Assembly: GCA_937864265.1 (NCBI GenBank)
Contig: CALMIR010000035.1
Location: 1-38,194 of the forward strand
Direction: 5' to 3'
Source of the DNA: an uncultured Saprospirales bacterium
GTDB lineage: Bacteria > Bacteroidota > Bacteroidia > Chitinophagales > Saprospiraceae
Length of the DNA stretch: 38,194 bases
The translations under genes and the position numbers were made by a program. Shown here piece after piece: positions 17,801-25,209 of the stretch (within the stretch, counting starts at the first letter, position 1; each line of letters opens with the position of its first letter). The notes under the pieces are model-generated. The model was not told the origin of the DNA. It made no database searches and saw only the letters and a list, made by a program, of their open reading frames with translations.

Positions 17801-18179
17801 GATGCGCGATCATGCGATAAGCGGCAAAGCAAATGGCTATGCGTTGGGCTTGTTCCGGATCGGCAGGAGGGGCGATGCCGTCGAAGGGGCACTCAAAGCC
17901 CCCAACAGTATTGCCTAGTAGATAAGGTACTGCATCGTCGTCATACACGGCCCAGGCATCGTACATGGCCGCAGAGGTATGCCACAAATTGCGGGCATGT
18001 ACCGTAGGGCGGGCAAAGTCTTTGCGGATGGCGCTGAGCAGCACTTCATTCCATTCTCGGGCAATGGAATGCTGCCCGATAGCAAGGGTGCTGAAGCACA
18101 AATTGCAGGCAAAAACCAATATGATAGGGTAGTAAAATAAATGAACATTAAGTTTTGGGACTGGTAAAATTGTTTTCAT
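14820..18179 (-). CDS. Secreted vanadium haloperoxidase/PAP2-like protein with six MopE-type repeats and T9SS tail
   Basis: A 1119-aa exported protein. After a signal peptide (about 1-36), residues to about 645 form a vanadium-dependent haloperoxidase/acid phosphatase-like domain: the active-site blocks ISGHSTYSRAA (near 550) and SRIWGGIHPPADDIPG (about 617-632) supply the expected Ser-Gly-His and Arg...His residues. Residues about 650-1040 hold six repeats of the MopE 'putative metal-binding' type (DxDxDGFG, DCDDxD, PGAPEICDGIDNDC). The end (VFPNPARNEVYVHL to GVYFLQLLD) is a type IX sorting domain. It is probably surface-attached, using vanadate to oxidise halides or acting as a phosphatase; which one cannot be told from motifs. 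The Asp-rich repeats should bind Ca2+, or perhaps copper as in MopE. Confidence 0.85.
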   Translation of the reverse strand: MKTILPVPKLNVHLFYYPIILVFACNLCFSTLAIGQHSIAREWNEVLLSAIRKDFARPTVHARNLWHTSAAMYDAWAVYDDDAVPYLLGNTVGGFECPFDGIAPPADPEQAQRIAICFAAYRMIAHRFQNSPGYTTTIGLANSLMLQQGLSVSFTSTDYSTGNPAALGNYIAQCMINFGLQDGANELGNYQNQYYQPVNTPLIMDLPGNPDILDFNRWQPLTLEIFIDQSGNVIPGATPPFLSPEWGNVTPFALTEEDRTVYMRDGHEYLVYHDPGLPPLLDTVDGGGTSDFYKWGFALVATWSSHLSPDDGVMWDISPASIGNIQEYPNDPSEYADFYDILNGGDASVGHALNPHTGLPYEPQLVRRGDYARILAEFWADGPDSETPPGHWFTILNYVSDHPELEKRFKGEGPILDDLEWDIKSYFVLGGAMHDVAVTAWGIKGWYDYIRPVSAIRGMAELGQSSDPNAISYHPGGIPLFPGYIELILPGDPLQGSLGQHIGKIKMRVWKGPDFITNPDNDVAGVGWIRAEMWWPYQRPSFVTPPFAGYISGHSTYSRAAAEVMTLLTGDPFFPGGMGEFPAPMNEFLVFEEGPSMDITLQWATYQDASDQCSLSRIWGGIHPPADDIPGRHIGSIIGPEAFALAERFFFRDEDMDGFSINDDCDDNDATVYPGAPEVCDGKDNNCDTFVDEGLPIFTYFRDADNDSFGDGGVPLDTCLATPPAGFVTNGLDCNDNDSAIHPNADEVCDDIDNNCNGLLNDGIAVSTYYRDADNDSFGDGGVPLDTCLAAPPVGYVTNDLDCNDNDSAIHPNAAEVCDDIDNNCNGLLNDGIAVSTYYRDADNDNFGDGGVPLDTCLAAPPSGYVTNDLDCNDNDSAIHPNAAEVCDGIDNNCNGLINDGLTLYAYYRDSDGDGFGNIQLRIDTCASDAPVGYVLNDMDCDDGAAAVFPGAPEICDGIDNDCANGIDDGLIFLTYYEDRDGDGFGDLNSTSESCVGAAPIGFVTDNTDCDDNDANRYPSASEIPDNGVDEDCSGVDLFIAPKVFPNPARNEVYVHLDYTGMLNYRWISADGRIAREGRLEMQANSTTLDVATLHPGVYFLQLLDLSNEQLLLERVLVY
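15456..16076 (-). repeat. Three near-identical 207-bp in-frame repeats
   Basis: Units 16076-15870, 15869-15663 and 15662-15456 encode three 69-aa copies starting RDADND and ending STYY/YAYY. They are almost identical in DNA as well as protein, unlike the flanking repeats of the same family. This points to recent tandem duplication within the coding region and a potential for copy-number change. Confidence 0.9.
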
Positions 18180-18207
18180 GAGACTGCTTTTCGATTGAAC
18201 AATAGAA

Positions 18208-18215
18208 CAAATATA
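18208..18215 (-). promoter_or_regulatory. -7 box upstream of the haloperoxidase-like gene
   Basis: The minus strand reads TATATTTG, an exact TAnnTTTG match, 28 bp before the ATG. A small hairpin (GCGCACT / AGTGCGC, 18233-18259) lies just upstream of the box. No clear -33 TTTG is seen. Confidence 0.5.
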
Positions 18216-18352
18216 AATAAAAATAAGAGGAAGCGCACTAGAAAAAACTTCCAGTGCGCCAATGCGTCAAATATCCCTATTGACTATTATGTTTATTGAT
18301 GAGCCGACAAACAAAGACGTTACTTTTCCGCGTTGCACAGTTGCTTGAAATA

Positions 18353-18389
18353 ATAAAGCGATGCCAAATTTGCTTTGGCATCGCTTTAT
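18353..18389 (-). terminator. Strong hairpin after the Fn3/T9SS protein gene
   Basis: A perfect 16-bp stem (ATAAAGCGATGCCAAA at 18353-18368 with 18374-18389) and 5-nt loop lies 31 bp after the stop codon at 18421. The minus strand continues TATTTCAAG, a weak T-run. The outer A/T pairs and position fit a terminator, possibly working in both directions. Confidence 0.7.
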
Positions 18390-18420
18390 GTATAGAAACA
18401 TGGTCTTTAAAGATGACTCC

Positions 18421-21066
18421 TTACTCTTTTACAAAACGCAAGGTAGTAGCCAAACCATTAGAAATAAAACGAATGAAATACATCCCTGGGCTCAACTGTG
18501 AAACATCCACAGTATAGCGATCAGCGCCTTTATCTGCATTGTAAACTACCTGCCCTTTGGAAGTGAATATGGTAATCTCTTCGTACTGATTTTCAGTAAG
18601 CTCAATATTCAGTTCTGATTGGGTTGGGTTAGGATAGATTTTGATGTTCTCGTTGGCTGTTTTAGTGTACGACCTCAAGATAGAACCGTTTGTAACCACA
18701 GCATTATCCTGGCCAGTAGTGGCATTGGCAATCGGGCCTTCTGGTGCTAAAGGAGCGGCATTATCACCCCGGATGATCACCTGGTCGAAAAGAATGAGGT
18801 CGTTGTTTTGGTTGCCACCGTTTCTGATGCGGAAACGGTTGTTGGCATTGAAGTTATAAGTGCCAGCATCCAATACGATATGAGCTGGAGAGAAAAAGCT
18901 GCCATTGCTAAAATCGGTACCAGTCGTATATTGAGCAATTTGCTGATAGCTGGAGCCGTTGAAGAATTCTACAAAAAAGGACTCTCCATTTTCCATGCCG
19001 CTGGCATAAGAGTGAAGCTCAACGGTTACTTGCGTATTGCCAGAAAGGTTCAGAATAGGCGAGCTGGCATTAGAAGTGCTGGTACCATTGCGAAGCAGAA
19101 TACCGTATTGGCCTTCATAAGCGGCGAAAGTGGAACGTCTTCTAACGCAGTTGGCACCACCATCTGTCCATCCATCAAAGCCTGTTTCAAAGTAGTAGGC
19201 CGCAATTTCACCCAGTCCGCCACCACCCATAGTAGTCATGAAATTGGTAGAAGCATTGCCTGAAGTATTCCCTGCGGCATCTTGTGCATTCACCTCAGCC
19301 AGGTACATGGTGGAAGGAGTAAGCCCTGTTACTGCAAAAGAAGTGGTTGCAGAAGTACCTACTAAATTACCATCTATAAAGATGTTGTACAAAGTAACGC
19401 CTACATTATCGGTGGAAGCGGTCCAATTGAGGGTTGCCCCAGTAGGTGTGATGTTGGTGGCTGTCAGGTTGGTTGGATTTGAAGGGGCTTGCGTATCGGG
19501 CGCACCTGCTTGAATTTGGAAAGCACCGACAACTCCTTTTCTGCCACTTTTTACATACTCGTTGATAAACCAAAAAGTAGAATTGTCGGAAGGATCCACA
19601 TCTATTTTACTATAATCGCCATAGCGAAGACCAGGAATATTGGAAGTGCCGTTGGCAATGAGCTGCTCTGCCACGGTCATAGTTCCCAGCGGATCGGTGC
19701 TCAATCGTCCTGTAAAATAGGAACTTACTCGAACCGTTGTCGGCGTAGTAGGGCCTGACATAGAGGTATAACCCATGCCGATGTTGCCCTGTGCATCCAT
19801 AGCCAGACTAGCATGCCAGGCATGTCTGCCATCAGGAGCCGTGTAAGTGCCTTCCTGGTAAAGCGTCCAAGGTTGATTGTCGCCGCTTTGGCGCAATTCT
19901 ATCCAGCGAATGCCGGCACGCTCGGCAGCGGTTGCGTCAGTATCCACTACAAAGTTGAATACGGCAGAATTATGCGTTCCAAATTTTCTAAACTGTGCCT
20001 GATTCATAATGGTAGCCTGCAAAGCATCAATAGCGACGCCCCCTCCAGGCTGCGTCAAGTTGGAAAAGCTGCCATTATCGAAAACGCTGATGAATGGGGT
20101 TAAAGGAATTTGAGTAGCAGCGGAAACTGTAGAACTGGCCGTATTTGCCCAGTTTACGTTGATGGTCCATACCTTTAAATGATCGCTGCTTACGCCCGAC
20201 CAGGCATTGTCTTGCATATATACAATGGTCGCACCACCAGGTGCTGGCAAATTACTATCCGTCACATTTAATGCTTGGGGGCTGAAAAAGCCGGAAGTAA
20301 CCAAGCCTGGCAGGTTGAAGCCAACAATTTTCGCCGTTGGGCTTCCTGTGAGCATAGCAGCTCTTTCCATGGCCCATACCTTATTCGAACCGCCCGTATT
20401 TTCTGTCAGATAATAGCCATCGCTCCAAACAGACAATTTTTGATAATCCTGAATCTGTGCAATGGTATAAACATACCAGCCGGAAGTCAGTGGGTTAGGG
20501 CCGTCAGAAACGGCAATCTGAGCGCCATTACCTAAGAAAGAAATAACCCAACGGTCCGCAGCATTGTCATAAGATGCTGTCAGGTCGCAGCAGCCGCCGG
20601 AAGGGAAAATAGCCGGGTTGGGCGAAGTTTGCCCCAAAAGTTGGTTGCCAGATTTATCATAGATCGTAAAGCCCGTATTAAAAACGACGAAAACGTGGTT
20701 GGGGCCTACAGCTAGAGAAGGATCTGTTGGCTGAGAGCTAGATGCAAAAGCATCGAACACCAAGCTGGGGGGCTGGGCAGTTCTGCTTTGCTCCATTTCA
20801 TGGCGGTTGCGGACAAAATAATCGTCTTCTTCTTGGGTGTCAAGACTCTGTCGGAGTTCGTTTCCAATAGACTTTTTATCTTTGGCTTCTTTGAAGGAGT
20901 TATCGCTAGGTATCAGGTCATGTGGTCTTGACAAAAGTGAGGTGACATATTCTACCGATGAAATGGTTCCATGGTAAAAGGCTTTGGTTTCGCCGCCTTC
21001 TTGGGCGCTTAATTGGAAACTGGCCACGCAAAAGGCCAGCAAAAAAAGTAGGTGCTGTGGTTTCAT
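18421..21066 (-). CDS. T9SS-exported multidomain protein with fibronectin type III domain
   Basis: An 881-aa secreted protein of unknown activity. A signal peptide ends near FQLSAQ (residue 21). Residues about 95-520 look like an all-beta, propeller-like domain (SLAVGPNHVFVVFN, DRWVISFLG, YYLTENTGG) without a catalytic motif that I recognise. A fibronectin type III domain follows (about 530-615: APSNPTNLTATNI to MTT), then a jelly-roll-like domain (about 622-775, YYFETGFDGWTDGG...). The C-terminus (IKIYPNPTQSELNIEL to GMYFIRFIS) is a clear type IX secretion sorting domain, so the protein is exported and probably surface-attached. Tandem with the haloperoxidase-like gene but separated by a terminator and a new promoter. 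Confidence 0.82.
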   Translation of the reverse strand: MKPQHLLFLLAFCVASFQLSAQEGGETKAFYHGTISSVEYVTSLLSRPHDLIPSDNSFKEAKDKKSIGNELRQSLDTQEEDDYFVRNRHEMEQSRTAQPPSLVFDAFASSSQPTDPSLAVGPNHVFVVFNTGFTIYDKSGNQLLGQTSPNPAIFPSGGCCDLTASYDNAADRWVISFLGNGAQIAVSDGPNPLTSGWYVYTIAQIQDYQKLSVWSDGYYLTENTGGSNKVWAMERAAMLTGSPTAKIVGFNLPGLVTSGFFSPQALNVTDSNLPAPGGATIVYMQDNAWSGVSSDHLKVWTINVNWANTASSTVSAATQIPLTPFISVFDNGSFSNLTQPGGGVAIDALQATIMNQAQFRKFGTHNSAVFNFVVDTDATAAERAGIRWIELRQSGDNQPWTLYQEGTYTAPDGRHAWHASLAMDAQGNIGMGYTSMSGPTTPTTVRVSSYFTGRLSTDPLGTMTVAEQLIANGTSNIPGLRYGDYSKIDVDPSDNSTFWFINEYVKSGRKGVVGAFQIQAGAPDTQAPSNPTNLTATNITPTGATLNWTASTDNVGVTLYNIFIDGNLVGTSATTSFAVTGLTPSTMYLAEVNAQDAAGNTSGNASTNFMTTMGGGGLGEIAAYYFETGFDGWTDGGANCVRRRSTFAAYEGQYGILLRNGTSTSNASSPILNLSGNTQVTVELHSYASGMENGESFFVEFFNGSSYQQIAQYTTGTDFSNGSFFSPAHIVLDAGTYNFNANNRFRIRNGGNQNNDLILFDQVIIRGDNAAPLAPEGPIANATTGQDNAVVTNGSILRSYTKTANENIKIYPNPTQSELNIELTENQYEEITIFTSKGQVVYNADKGADRYTVDVSQLSPGMYFIRFISNGLATTLRFVKE

Positions 21067-21102
21067 GACTAAGGATTAAATTTTCTTTGTTTAATTAAAG
21101 CA

Positions 21103-21110
21103 CAAAAGTA
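21103..21110 (-). promoter_or_regulatory. -7 box upstream of the Fn3/T9SS protein gene
   Basis: The minus strand reads TACTTTTG, matching TAnnTTTG. Predicted transcription start is near 21099, about 33 nt before the ATG at 21066. Confidence 0.5.
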
Positions 21111-21350
21111 AGGAAAGAATCATATTATAAAAATGCCTATAAGGCAACAATTACGGCCACTCCAAGAGTGCTTAGTTCTACAAATTTTGCTTTTGCTTCA
21201 TGCTGAAAAATTTAATTTTATCATTTTACAGATAGGTGCAGAAAAGATGAAAGGGCTGCTGCGTTTTTTAACAAGGAGCAGAATATTATTTTAAAATAGG
21301 CATTGATGCATTTTTTTGTTTTAATCCATTTTTTGTATTTATACAGACAT

Positions 21351-21391
21351 AAAAAAGCCTCCTTCACCGTGGATGTAGGTAAAGGAGGCTT
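21351..21391 (-). terminator. Terminator of secDF
   Basis: On the minus strand AAGCCTCCTT pairs perfectly with AAGGAGGCTT (21382-21391 with 21355-21364), with partial inner pairing, and is followed at once by a T-run (TTTT then ATG). It lies about 50 bp after the secDF stop. Confidence 0.85.
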
Positions 21392-21440
21392 GAGGCTGTT
21401 GGATCAAAACATGCTTAATCCTTCAGCAATAAGTTACTTA

Positions 21441-24400
21441 TCACTTAGCTGTTTCAGCTGTACGCGAAAAGCCTTTTTTCTCTACTTTAGCAGGTTTTGC
21501 ATTCAAATCACCGCTCAAATCGGCCATAACGGGCGTTGCGATGAAAATAGAAGAATACGTACCCACGATAATACCGACAAACAAGGCAAATGCAAAGCCC
21601 TTGATGCTGGAACCTCCAAACAACAACAATACCGCGATAACGAATAAAGTGGTTAAAGAAGTAATAAGGGTACGGCTCAAGGTACTGTTGATGGCCAGGT
21701 TGATGGCTTCCTCTTTTGTCTTTTTGGAATACAAACCAATAAACTCGCGAATACGGTCAAAAACCACCACTGTATCGTTGATCGAATAACCGATCACGGT
21801 CAAAATAGCTGCAATAAAAGCCTGGTCGATCTCCATCGAAAAAGGCAATACCCCATAGAGCAAGGAAAAAATGCCTAAAACGATCAAGGAGTCGTGGAAA
21901 AGCGCTGCTACAGCACCGGCGCTGTACTGCCACTTGCTGAATCGAATGAAGATGTAAAGGAATATCAGCAACAAGGCGAAGATACCCGCGTAAAAAGCAC
22001 TCTTCTGAATATCATCCGCTATGGTGGGGCCTACCTTGCTGGAGCTGGTCACATGGGTGCCATCTCCGTCCGGAGCCTTGAATTGATCAAGCTTAATATT
22101 TCCCCCCATCAGTGAATTGACTCCTTGGTACAATTGAGCCATTACACGATCGGCTGCGTCGTCTTCTGTATCGTCCACCAAATAGTTGGTAACAACATTA
22201 AAGGTGTTTTCGCTATCAACCGCTTTAACCACAGGTGCTTTGTTGTCGAAAGTAGGGGTCAAAGCATCTCGCAGTTCCTGCGCTGTTACTGTTTTTGAAG
22301 CATCAAAAGTGACGTTGTAAGAATACCCTCCTTTGAAGTCCACGCCTAAATCAAAACCTCGAACAGCAATGGAAATCAAACCCGCCAATATTACGGCGCC
22401 TGAAACCATATAAGCCATCTTGCGTTTGGCCATCCAGTTGACATTCAGGTTGGCAAAAGCATTTTTAGAAAAGGAGGTTTCAAATGTTAAGCTACGGCCT
22501 TTGCCGGTCCACCATTCGATGATCAAACGCCCGACTAATACGGCTGTAAACAAAGAGCAAAGCACACCTATGATCAGTACAACGGCAAAACCCTTGATCG
22601 GGCCCAAACCAAAATATGCCAATACTGCTGCTGTGAGCAAGGTAGTCACGTTGGCATCAATGATAGCCGAATAGGAATGCTTGAATCCATCGCCAATGGC
22701 CGCGAGTAAAGTTTTACCATCTCGCAATTCTTCCCGTATCCGCTCAAAGATAATGACGTTGGCATCCACGGCCATACCTATGGTCAATACAATACCCGCA
22801 ATACCAGGTAAAGTCAGTACGGTGCCATAAGAAGCCAAAGCGCCCAGGATGAAGAAGATGTTCAACAACAAAGCAAGGATAGATACTATACCGCCGCCGC
22901 CATAATAGGCGACCATAAACAGCAACACAATAGCAAAGCCGATTACCAGTGCTAAGGTACTGCTCTGGATGTTGTCTTTACCCAGAGAAGGCCCCACTAA
23001 AGACTCCTGGATAATTTTCGTTTCAGCGGGCAGCTTACCGATTTGCAGGATATTGGCCAAGTCCTTGCCCTCCTGGATGGTAAAAGTACCGCTGATTTGG
23101 GAGTCACCTGTCAGAATCGGGTTAATTACCCGTGGGCAGGAAACTACCTCATTGTCCAGTACAATGGCCACTTCGCGATTCTGATCTTGTGCAGCTTCGG
23201 TGGTGATCGCACCCCAAAGTTTGGCGCCAGTATTGTCCATTTTCAGGGAAACCGCCACTTCATTGGTTTGCGGATCAGGGTTAGCGCTGGCATCTACAAC
23301 GTGGTCGCCAGTAAGGGCGGGGTTACCGTCTTTGCCCATACGCAGCGCGTACAATTCGTAGTCGTCGGTAGATTCTCCGGTTTCGTAGTTCTTAGCCGGG
23401 TCCTTTGACCAACAAAATACCATATCGCGTGGGAAAATAGAGCGGATTTCCGGCTTACTCAACAGTGTATCAATGTAACGGCGCTGGTTTTTCTTAGCCA
23501 AACCCATAATGGCCAAGCCTTGTGAGCCAGTGGCGTTCAACGAAAACACATCGAAAAGCGGCCCTTGATCGGTCAGGGCATCACCCGTGTACAAAGTATC
23601 CACTTCAAATTGGGTACTGTCGATGCGACCCAATGAATCTACAACATTATACAGGGTATCGATTTTGTCAATCTGACGTTCAGTCGTACCTGTAGTACCC
23701 ATAGTTTTAGCCAACTTGCTATTGGCTTCCACAAATGCCTGCTGAATACCTGGATCAGATATGCGATACACTTTCCAGAATTCTAGTTTGGCGGCAGCCT
23801 GGAGGAAGCTTCTGGCACGCTCGGGGTTGTCAATACCCGGCAATTCTACCACGATCAAGTCGCGGCTGGCATCCAAAGATACATTGGGCTGGGTGACCCC
23901 CAGTTTGTCGATCCTTTCTTTCAATAATTTGAAAGTCAAGTCCACCGTTTCATCTGCTTTGCTGCGGATCAGTCGAATCACTTCACCATCTGAGGTATTG
24001 GAATTGATCTGATCGCGCAAGGCTTCGTTGCGGATGAAAATGGAAGCCAAGTTATCTCCTTCTTTAGCCTCTTTGTTCCAGGCATCGTAGAAAAGAGAAA
24101 CATAATCTGATTGGGCGTTTTTTTGTGCTTGAGATGCTCCTTCTAAAGCTTTCAAAAAGGGTGGAGAGTTGCTTTTATTGGACAATGCTGTAATAAATTC
24201 GCGCAAATCAACCTGTAATACTACGCTCATCCCTCCTTTGAGGTCCAAGCCTAGGGCTAATTGTTGCGATTTCAATTCTTGGTAGGTGTAAGATTTCAAC
24301 ATGGGAATCTTCACCACGTCCACTGAAGACATAGAGTCCAAAAACTCCGTCCTTTTGACCTTAAAGGCCTCCTTTTGGGATTCTTCCGGTAAATTCTGAG

Positions 24401-24527
24401 TGGACAATCGGGCGTATTCGTCTGCTTTTCTTTCCACTTTGCGGGTGGGCAGAATGTACAAATACTGCACAATGGTTACAATCGTCATTACCACAAGGAA
24501 GAACCGCACAATTCCTTTTCCTTGCAT
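21441..24527 (-). CDS. secDF: Fused protein translocase subunit SecDF
   Basis: A 1028-aa fusion of SecD and SecF, the arrangement usual in Bacteroidota. The complex uses proton motive force to pull proteins out of the SecYEG channel. TM1 is near residues 7-27. The SecD P1 region carries LGLDLKGGMSVVLQ and VELPGIDNPERA. The first TM bundle includes GMAVDANVIIFERIREELRDG with its family Asp/Arg residues. The SecF half starts near WMAKRKMAYMVSG, has LGVDFKGGYSY, and the matching GYSINDTVVVFDRIRE in the second bundle. The order and length are complete. The gene has its own promoter box and a strong terminator, so it is probably monocistronic. Confidence 0.96.
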   Translation of the reverse strand: MQGKGIVRFFLVVMTIVTIVQYLYILPTRKVERKADEYARLSTQNLPEESQKEAFKVKRTEFLDSMSSVDVVKIPMLKSYTYQELKSQQLALGLDLKGGMSVVLQVDLREFITALSNKSNSPPFLKALEGASQAQKNAQSDYVSLFYDAWNKEAKEGDNLASIFIRNEALRDQINSNTSDGEVIRLIRSKADETVDLTFKLLKERIDKLGVTQPNVSLDASRDLIVVELPGIDNPERARSFLQAAAKLEFWKVYRISDPGIQQAFVEANSKLAKTMGTTGTTERQIDKIDTLYNVVDSLGRIDSTQFEVDTLYTGDALTDQGPLFDVFSLNATGSQGLAIMGLAKKNQRRYIDTLLSKPEIRSIFPRDMVFCWSKDPAKNYETGESTDDYELYALRMGKDGNPALTGDHVVDASANPDPQTNEVAVSLKMDNTGAKLWGAITTEAAQDQNREVAIVLDNEVVSCPRVINPILTGDSQISGTFTIQEGKDLANILQIGKLPAETKIIQESLVGPSLGKDNIQSSTLALVIGFAIVLLFMVAYYGGGGIVSILALLLNIFFILGALASYGTVLTLPGIAGIVLTIGMAVDANVIIFERIREELRDGKTLLAAIGDGFKHSYSAIIDANVTTLLTAAVLAYFGLGPIKGFAVVLIIGVLCSLFTAVLVGRLIIEWWTGKGRSLTFETSFSKNAFANLNVNWMAKRKMAYMVSGAVILAGLISIAVRGFDLGVDFKGGYSYNVTFDASKTVTAQELRDALTPTFDNKAPVVKAVDSENTFNVVTNYLVDDTEDDAADRVMAQLYQGVNSLMGGNIKLDQFKAPDGDGTHVTSSSKVGPTIADDIQKSAFYAGIFALLLIFLYIFIRFSKWQYSAGAVAALFHDSLIVLGIFSLLYGVLPFSMEIDQAFIAAILTVIGYSINDTVVVFDRIREFIGLYSKKTKEEAINLAINSTLSRTLITSLTTLFVIAVLLLFGGSSIKGFAFALFVGIIVGTYSSIFIATPVMADLSGDLNAKPAKVEKKGFSRTAETAK

Positions 24528-24647
24528 AACTCAAACAAGCTTTTTGAAAGATTAGATAATAAAAAAATGAGCATCTGTCTTTTCCTTTTGTAAAAGCTAA
24601 GCCCTTGAAAAACATAGGATTCGGCTTTACTTTTGGGAAAAACTGCG

Positions 24648-24655
24648 CAAATATA
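24648..24655 (-). promoter_or_regulatory. -7 box upstream of secDF
   Basis: The minus strand reads TATATTTGC, an exact TAnnTTTG match. A start near 24644 would give a leader of about 117 nt, long enough for regulation, though no named riboswitch was recognised in it. Confidence 0.5.
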
Positions 24656-24770
24656 CGGCTTTTCATGCGCGCTAGGTAAGGATTAGAAGAAAATTATCAT
24701 TTTAGGCGGCTTTTGTCGTTTTTTGGAGCTTGTATTAGTCTGGTTTGAGGGCAAAAAGCCAACTTCTAAA

Positions 24771-24846
24771 ATCGAGCATCGAACATCTTTGATCATAAAT
24801 CAGATGTACGATGTATGACGTACGATTTCTAGTGTACGATGTGCAA
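24771..24846. repeat. Degenerate short repeats (tacgatg-type)
   Basis: Repeated, imperfect pieces such as atcgagcatcgaacat, gtacgatgtatgacgtacga and gtgtacgatgtgcaatg lie next to each other. Low-complexity patches of this sort are often seen between genes in Bacteroidota. No open frame or stable fold stands out. Confidence 0.55.
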
Positions 24847-24899
24847 TGGATGGCGCTGCCTTACAGCACAAACACCCAACATGCCAATTCTTGTTTTTA

Positions 24900-24931
24900 T
24901 TTGCAGAAAAACTTAAGAAGCTTTAACTTTG
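24900..24931 (+). promoter_or_regulatory. Full-consensus Bacteroidota promoter, plus strand
   Basis: TTTG at 24900-24903, a 20-bp spacer, then TAACTTTG at 24924-24931. This matches the -33 TTTG / -7 TAnnTTTG consensus in both boxes and spacing, the only such complete match I found in this window. Predicted transcription starts near 24935 and no ORF follows; what follows is a long hairpin and tRNA-Arg. Confidence 0.6.
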
Positions 24932-24934
24932 CGC

Positions 24935-25070
24935 CCTGTTTTTTATCTTAGTAGTGTGCAAAAAATTACTTCCCGATTTATTGAAGTCCTTACCCTAGCG
25001 GACACACTTAAAATGAACCGTTTAGCCCGCTAGGGTAAGGACAAATCGGGAACTTAATTTTTCTGCGTTA
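24935..25070 (+). ncRNA. Candidate structured non-coding RNA (long hairpin)
   Basis: Bases 24958-25066 form one long hairpin: an outer arm (24958-24979 with 25043-25066, one or two defects), a 6-nt one-sided bulge (ATTGAA), a perfect 16-bp inner arm (24986-25001 with 25027-25042) and a 25-nt apical loop. It starts about 23 nt after the predicted start of a full-consensus promoter. It could be a small RNA, a leader processed from the tRNA precursor, or a transposon-derived palindrome (MITE). I do not recognise a known RNA family; the small bulge does not look like the large central bubble of 6S RNA. Confidence 0.4.
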
Positions 25071-25076
25071 CTTACC

Positions 25077-25084
25077 TATTTTTG
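25077..25084 (+). promoter_or_regulatory. -7 box directly before tRNA-Arg
   Basis: TATTTTTG matches TAnnTTTG and ends 3 nt before the first base of the tRNA, so a transcript from here would have almost no 5' leader. No TTTG is seen at the usual -33 distance. Confidence 0.4.
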
Positions 25085-25086
25085 AT

Positions 25087-25161
25087 GACCCCGTAGTTCA
25101 AGGGATAGAATAGAAGTTTCCTAAACTTTTGATCCAGGTTCGAGTCCTGGCGGGGTCACCA
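25087..25161 (+). tRNA. tRNA-Arg (anticodon CCT), CCA encoded
   Basis: A complete cloverleaf folds by eye: acceptor GACCCCG / CGGGGTC (7 perfect pairs), TA, D-stem GTTC / GAAT, anticodon stem GAAGT / ACTTT with loop TTCCTAA giving anticodon CCT, variable TGAT, T-arm CCAGG-TTCGAGT-CCTGG, discriminator A and an encoded CCA. It reads AGG codons. The gene lies on the plus strand, 48 bp upstream of the M1 peptidase gene. Confidence 0.95.
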
Positions 25162-25209
25162 TGTTTTCCTTTTTTCCATCATTTGCGTAAATTCGCCTTG
25201 CCATGACGA

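Larger units (their letters stand above)
21067..21440. other. Intergenic region between secDF and the Fn3 protein gene
   Basis: No gene is seen. The stretch contains the promoter box at 21103-21110 for the minus-strand gene to its left and the secDF terminator at 21351-21391. The rest is A/T-rich with no further hairpin or TAnnTTTG match. Confidence 0.6.
24528..24957. other. secDF leader and upstream intergenic DNA
   Basis: No gene is seen in this 430-bp stretch. It holds the secDF 5' leader and promoter box (24648-24655), a patch of degenerate acgat-type repeats (24771-24846) and a full-consensus plus-strand promoter (24900-24931) reading towards the hairpin and tRNA. Confidence 0.6.

Noticed and set aside
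24958-25066. 6S RNA
   Set aside because: 6S RNA is longer and has a large central bubble; here there is only a 6-nt one-sided bulge and the hairpin is about 109 nt.
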